Shown piece by piece: positions 59,187 through 64,000 of a DNA stretch of 64,000 nt; the first letter of the stretch is position 1; each line of letters begins with the position of its first letter. Source of the stretch: Kappaphycus alvarezii. Taxonomy: Eukaryota > Rhodophyta > Florideophyceae > Gigartinales > Solieriaceae. The position numbers were made by a program, and so were the translations under genes. The stretch spans positions 310,001 through 374,000 of the forward strand of contig NADL03000640.1 in NCBI GenBank assembly GCA_002205965.3, read 5' to 3'. The notes beneath the pieces were generated by a model. That model ran no database searches. It saw only the letters and a list, made by a program, of their open reading frames with translations, and was not told the origin of the DNA.

Positions 59187-60395
59187 TTGCCAGAACACCA
59201 TTCACATGCTCCATGGCATGCGCGACCCGCGTGCACGTTTCCACATGCGTCGCCTTGCGCCTCGGCCTATCTCGTGGCACATGCTTTTTGCCTGGCTGAC
59301 CCGCAGCACTCTTCGAGCGCTGCTCTCCAATTCGACGACCTTCAAGGGACCTCATACAAGTCCCTGAACGGCGTCCCACTAGCGAGTGGGCGTGGGTCCA
59401 GGCTTGCATCCCTACACGGCTGGTGGTCAGGGTTTCTCCGCTGTTCACCCTCGCTCCAAGCCGCTACCGCCTCCAGTATCATTGATTCGGGCCCTGCCCG
59501 AACTCGCACCGCTCGGTACTCAATACCCCGCACTTCTCGGCTGCTCGGGCACCCATGCTATGCCGCCCCCGATTCCCTCCTTGTACAAGCTGAACCGCTT
59601 CTACGATCTTTCCTCGCTACGACCCCCGACTACACGTCATCCTTGGACTTTGGCCCCTACGCCCCGAGTGTCCTTGCTGCCTCACCCAGTAACACTCTTT
59701 CCATCCTCAACAGTGTGCAGCAGGACGCTAAGGCCCGGGTCCACTGGAAGGACGAGGACTGGAACGCCACTCCCTCACCAACCCAACACAGTGACGCGGA
59801 CATACGCCTTCGCATTCACGGAATCGCCTTCCGTCAACGCCCTGCCGCTGCCTTCCTTACCGCCCACCCCACCGACTGCACCGCTATCCCCGCCACCCAC
59901 TGGACAGCGATGCTTAGGCCCTACGTCGGCCTCAATGTCTTCCACGAGAGCCCGCCACTAACATGCCCCCATTGCCGCAGACCAATGGACGTCTTTGGAG
60001 ACCACGCTGTTGACCTCTGCTCCTCTGGTTTTGGGAGACTCCACCGTCATAACTCGGTTCGAAACGCACTTGGGTTCCACGTGTTCCGCGCTGCCGGACG
60101 TGAATGGGAGTTCGAGGCCCCCTTCCTCGTCCCTGGAACCGAGCTTCGGCCTGTGGACATTCTTCTCCAGCCCTCATCCTCTCCCTCCTCGTCCGACTCC
60201 CGCCCCCTCGCGTGTGGTATCACCACTGTCTCCCCTTTCAAGTCAACCACATGGACAAAGGCCACCCAATTCGGTGGCAGTACCGTCGAGATCGCCCGTC
60301 GTGACAAAATTCGCGACCTCGAGTGCAAAATGGCCCCCAGACCTCTCAATTTCCCGCCCCGTCGCCTGCCACCACTGGCCTCATTGATGCGTTAA
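59187..60395 (+). pseudogene. C-terminal knuckle and endonuclease-like module of copy E
   Basis: The long open frame is meaningful from about 59560 on; its first 120 codons are read in a frame different from the RT linker. 'CPHCRRPMDVFGDHAVDLC' (59964-60020) is a C-x2-C-x9-H-x4-C knuckle. 'LHRHNSVRNALGFH' follows, then 'GTELRPVDILLQP' (Asp codon 60156-60158) and 'ACGITTVSPF', where other copies have ACDLT. In restriction-like endonucleases of R2-type elements a knuckle precedes an R-x-P-D and a D/E residue; the match in order is good. Here the second acidic residue is Gly. The true C-terminus, 'PSPATTGLIDALTRSMARRF' and 'RRRIYQRL', lies in another frame to about 60480. Confidence 0.75.
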
Positions 60396-60500
60396 CACGC
60401 TCCATGGCACGCCGCTTCTCCACGGGCATTGGTACGGTTCGCCGCAGGATCTACCAACGCCTTTGCGCTACCATCTGGTCGTCAATGACGATGTCTACCT

Positions 60501-61084
60501 TGTCCCCAGCCCCGTTGCACGCCGCTGACTTGGCGTATCCGGTGACTTCCTAACTGAGGGGCGATCTATGAATCGTTGATGGTTCGAAACCGGACATTGG
60601 AAACGTCGGTAGTTTCCATACTTTCAACATTTTCACAGCCTGCTGTAGTCTATGAAAATTGGAAATGAGTTTTGCATATTACCTCAAATGCCCATCACCG
60701 GTTAATCGGGCTAGTTTGTGCAGGTACAGGTGTTGGTGGAGAGTCATCTTCGGGTAATTCCGTCAATAAGCGGGGCTGCGAGATTCGAGGTGGACAGTGG
60801 TGCGGAATAGATGACGATGGTTGGTCTAGCTGGAATCGGGAGGGACGCACAAGACAAGCCTGACCACAGTTTTGGGGATTCAACTCATGACTTCTTTGTC
60901 AAGGAAGTTTTGGATTTCCCCTGTAGTGGAATAGATTTCCCGTAGTAGAAATCGTGACGGGACAGGTGGACTGTATTTACTGACCGAAATTGCCAGATTT
61001 ATCCGATTTCATATTTTCCAGGGATTTCACTTTCATAGATCGGCCCTGAAACGTCGCATAAAGTTAGAATTTCTTTCAAGTTTG
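60501..61084. other. Flank of copy E, no gene recognised
   Basis: The short frames at 60672-60863 on both strands are complementary and have no motif. The 3' untranslated end of copy E probably lies here, but no poly(A) or other tail marks it. Confidence 0.4.
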
Positions 61085-61145
61085 CAGTGTACAGTACTAC
61101 ACAAACGCGTTAAAATAAAAGATTCATAACAGTACTGTACAGTGA
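61085..61145. repeat. TACTGTACAGTA repeats
   Basis: GTGTACAGTACTAC (about 61087-61100) and ACAGTACTGTACAGTG (about 61129-61144) belong to the GTAC palindrome family and lie about 30 bp apart. Confidence 0.8.
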
Positions 61146-62270
61146 TTGCGGTCAGTCATTCACGATTTAAGCCGTCCATTTGTCTAACGCTGCCACCCTT
61201 CAACTTTCGCTGCAGCGATCTTATCACACCCCAGCCCCACATACCTTGCCAGAAGATCTCACAGCAACCAAGTCTCAGCCCACACGTCACACCCTCCGGC
61301 ATTGTGGCGCCCCAACCAACGACCTCCACATCCCGTAACCCAAAGCCCTCCCACACATTCCCAACCATCTCCACAGCCTCCAATTCTCGCGCCGCGCACA
61401 TCCACTCCTAAACCAACCTCCTCAACGCGCACTCAACCCCGTAAGTCTAAGCCGAGCCGTTTCTCTACCACAGCCCTGGTTGCCCCGAGACAACTGCCGC
61501 ACACTGCGCACCCTGGCAACCCAACATAACAGCCCGATATATTGTAGTGCCTGTCGCAGCAAGCCTGTCTGCACCTTTTTACTTGTCGATACTCGAGCAG
61601 CCATGCACCCCAAGAATATTGTTCCACACTTCCGGCCTCGCGTGTCAACAAGCGGATACACTCCCGCACTACGATACCGGTCATCACGCGCAGAAATTAG
61701 CGCCCGAACATGCGCTTTCTCCAGCATGCATTCCGGACCGACTTGGACATTGCAGAATCACAGCACACGTCTCCTATACCCTCGCCACCCTCGCCACCAT
61801 ACTGCATACCGCATTACAGCGTACTTTTCGCGCCGCGCTCGCAGGTGGAGACCAATGCTGAAAGTACTGCGGAATGGATGCGCTTTGTACCGCAGTCTTC
61901 TGAAGTTTGACGTGTCAGTCTCGAAGGTTTGTGATGCGTTGTGCACGGACTTTGCAATCGCGTTGCTTTGCAACTCGTGTGGTGTTGGGTGGTTGCGCAA
62001 GCGCATCTGCAAGATATTTTGCTGCGCCATGTGGTCTGTGGTCGTGTTGCAGTTGTTTGTCGTGCTTTCACCCTAGGGTATTGGCTTGTTGCCGGACGTG
62101 AACGTGTACTCTTGAATACCGAAAGATGATTGTGCGCAGTGGTCCAGCGTTGAGTTGTGAAATGGACCGGGAAGTGTGTGGCTGCTGTTGAGGTGTCAGG
62201 CTGGCCTTGGTTTTTTGGTAGTGCTTCGGTGCATGTGTATATTCTAGTCTGCCAGTTCACGTAAACCCTA
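61146..62270 (+). mobile_element. GC-rich region, probably 5' part of a rearranged retroelement copy G
   Basis: A 198-codon frame (61480-62076) and overlapping frames lie in GC-rich DNA just upstream of a family C-terminus. 'YCSACRSKPVCTF' and 'HPKNIVPHF' near 61545-61650 resemble the Cys/His-rich start of copy E. The RT is missing, so the region would be an internally deleted copy. No other homology was recognised. Assignment to the family is inferred from position, composition and this weak match. Confidence 0.35.
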
Positions 62271-62279
62271 TTACTCTCG

Positions 62280-62985
62280 ATGCTCTTCTTTCACCTGCTG
62301 AACCACTTTCAGTATACGATCTTTCCACATCGCATTCCCTGGTTACGCGTCATCACTTGACCTTGGCCCCTCGACTACGTGCTGGCTGCCTTACGCAGTA
62401 ATACTTTCTCCATCCCAAACAGGGTGCGTGATGCCCAGACCCGGGCCAATGCGAAGAGCTACGAGTGGACCACCACTTCCACAGCCTCCGGTTTCCCCCG
62501 AGAGCCCGCTATTCACTCGCCACCACTGCCACAGACAGGTGGACGTATGCGGGAACCACACTACAAACTTCTGCCTATACGGTTTCAACAGACTCTACCG
62601 TCACAACTCTGTCCATACCGCGATTGCATTCCATTTGATCGGCACTACCAAACATGATTGCATGTTCTCCTTCATCCGTGACGCCATCCTGCGACAGCAA
62701 AGTTTTTTTTGCGGCCCTCTGAAGCCCCACACCACGTCCTCTTTCTCCGACACCCGCTCTACAGCGTCCAACATATTCATCTTCAGCCCATGAAGATACA
62801 CTACACGCACAAAGGCGACACGGTTCGTTGATGGTACCGGTTTCATGGCCCGTAATGACAGGATTCGCGACCTTAATCGCAAACAGGCCGGCAAACTCAT
62901 GAGTTCCCCTCAACGGCCCTACACCTTCACCGAATTTTACCTAGCTGTGCATGGCCTTTGATTCTCTGGGCGCCCCATGACATGC
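62280..62985 (+). mobile_element. 3' fragment of the retroelement family, copy G
   Basis: 'LAALRSNTFSIPNRVRDAQT' (about 62382-62441) matches the LAASPSNTLSILNxVQ block of copy E. The knuckle 'HHCHRQVDVCGNHTTNFC' (about 62510-62563) has lost its first Cys. 'RLYRHNSV' follows. 'TRTKATRF' and 'ARNDRIRDLNRK' match the 'WTKATQFGG...RRDKIRDLECK' segment of copy E. 'CMAFDSLGAP' near 62950-62980 is the C-terminal block, followed by a stop. It has the same orientation as copy E and lies about 2 kb downstream. Confidence 0.72.
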
Positions 62986-63970
62986 CACTACTTGCCTGCT
63001 TGATGATTTGGCGCGCCCGCACTTTCGGCTGCCGCTTTTTTACGAATGCTGATGCGGTTTGCCGCGGGTCCTATCAACACTGTGGTTGTGTCGTTTGATG
63101 GTCTCTAGCAATGGTGGTTCTATTTCGGGCGGCTTTCCGTATCTTTCGTATGGCACATGCTGTTGGTTTCGAATTGCAAGGCCAGCTTGATCAGTGCACT
63201 TACAAACGAGCTGGTCGCGGTGAATCGAAACGAATCTGAAAAGTGTGCCATGGTGCTACTGCAATCTTGAAAATGAATAATACAGTACTGTACCGTACAT
63301 ATTCAGGGTAAGATTCCGTCATTGGGCGTCTCTTTGCAAAATTGTACTGGATCCAAATTTGGTTGGACCTAAATTACCCTGAATTACGACAGCTTGTCCG
63401 ATGCGTGATGTAGAGGTACGGTATTGTGCAGTACAGGGCTGTGGAGGATTCACGTCCTACACAAATGCAGATGCGGATGCAGATACAGTAGTTGCGTGCG
63501 GTAATGGGTAAATTAGGTGGATCTGTAGAGGTTTTGCGACTTTTTCGGGGGTGCATTCGTAAAGGTAGTTATTCTTTCAGGTTATAACCAATGTTTTTGC
63601 TCCAAGCAACAAAGCTCTGGCTTGAGAAATAGCGCGAGAACTTTCGGCCTGTAGGACGGTAAGGAGTTTGTACAAATTGCCCCACAGTGGGAAGTAGAGA
63701 TGTATGCCGGAACGGAATTGGTTCCCCGACCAAGTCGACCGGAGTTGTGTGCATGGCGAGGGTGCGAGTGCGAGTGCGAGTGCGGGTGCGGTATCATACA
63801 TGAGTGGACAGCACATGAAGGTGTGAGGCCGAAGCGGTGTTGTTGATGTTGGGATTTGGCGATGAGAACGGCTTGCAAATATCTCCACACAGAGCACATC
63901 AACGAGCTGCGGTGTACTGTGGGACTGTTTTGGGTACAGCGCTGCACATGTACAGTACGGTATTGATTTC
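62986..63970. other. Mixed repeats, no gene recognised
   Basis: Frames at 63577-63987 (-) overlap one another and contain a low-complexity Ala-Leu-Pro stretch caused by the hexanucleotide repeat at 63757-63792. GTAC-palindrome units occur at 63281-63298, 63416-63436 and 63948-63963. No known protein motif was found. Confidence 0.45.
63757..63792. repeat. GAGTGC hexanucleotide microsatellite
   Basis: Four to six units of GAGTGC with degenerate ends (GAGGGTGC, GGGTGC) are tandemly arranged. A related GCAGATGCGGATGCAGAT tract lies near 63464-63484. Confidence 0.9.
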
Positions 63971-64000
63971 GGCAATTTCTGAATCATCCTGCGACGGGGC

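Larger units (their letters stand above)
56600..60500 (+). mobile_element. Nearly full-length non-LTR-type retroelement, copy E
   Basis: This is the best-preserved member of the dominant family and is much more GC-rich than its surroundings. Order of parts: a Pro/Ser/Cys-rich N-terminal region (56690-57530) with a possible C-x4-C-x7-H-x4-H motif near 57078-57140; an N-terminal domain (57540-58112); RT (58310-59100); a thumb/linker (59083-59560); and a C-terminal knuckle and endonuclease-like module (59560-60480). Each segment is open for 80-400 codons. About five frame changes separate them, so the copy is recently inactivated or suffers sequencing errors. No long terminal repeats flank it. 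The nearest known groups are non-LTR elements with restriction-like endonucleases. Exact ends are not fixed. Confidence 0.82.

Noticed and set aside
61422-61727. A 101-codon minus-strand frame as a possible host gene
   Set aside because: It is antisense to overlapping plus-strand frames in GC-rich retroelement-like DNA and shows no recognisable domain.

Overview
The window looks like a gene-poor, transposon-rich stretch of a eukaryotic nuclear genome. Only two ordinary protein-coding genes are convincing. One is an intronless ascorbate peroxidase (+, 20201-20929). The other is a three-finger C2H2 zinc-finger protein (-, 23220-22568) with one 119-nt intron. They lie tail to tail in an island at about 19.9-23.3 kb. 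I favour a florideophyte red alga resembling Chondrus crispus, because of the APX type, the nearly intron-free genes and the heavy load of mixed retroelements. That is inference, not proof. No bacterial signals (operons, Shine-Dalgarno sites, CRISPR) are present.

Most of the rest is decayed mobile DNA. At 2.0-7.4 kb there is a Ty1/copia element with integrase, RT and RNase H remnants between two diverged LTR-like repeats. At 12.8-14.3 kb there are Ty3/gypsy pol remnants. At 36.1-39.5 kb (-) there is a DIRS-like element with RT, RNase H-like region and tyrosine recombinase. At 50.9-52.4 kb there is an LTR with primer-binding site and gag-like remnant. Four Tc1/mariner-like transposase copies lie at about 33.8, 40.9, 54.1 and 55.1 kb.

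The dominant family is a GC-rich non-LTR-type retroelement. Its RT carries 'RPIAVGSVLRR' and xADD motifs, and its C-terminus has a CCHC knuckle, an RHN motif and an RPxD...DxT nuclease-like module. Two long copies (27.96-30.87 kb -, 56.6-60.5 kb +) and several C-terminal-only copies (31.2, 31.9-32.9, 33.0 with 34.8, and 62.3 kb) are visible. A distinct relative lies at 18.3 kb. The short copies keep only the 3' end, as expected from target-primed reverse transcription.

The remaining DNA is largely AT-rich and without recognisable genes, notably 14.7-18.3 kb and 42.6-50.9 kb. Clusters built from the palindromic unit TACTGTACAGTA lie on both sides of the gene island (19.5 and 24.3-24.7 kb) and recur at 27.6, 61.1 and 63.3-64.0 kb. 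No complete new multi-gene system is seen. The most unusual structures are the retroelement family, the inverted chimeric Tc1 element at 55.1-56.5 kb, and the DIRS-like element.
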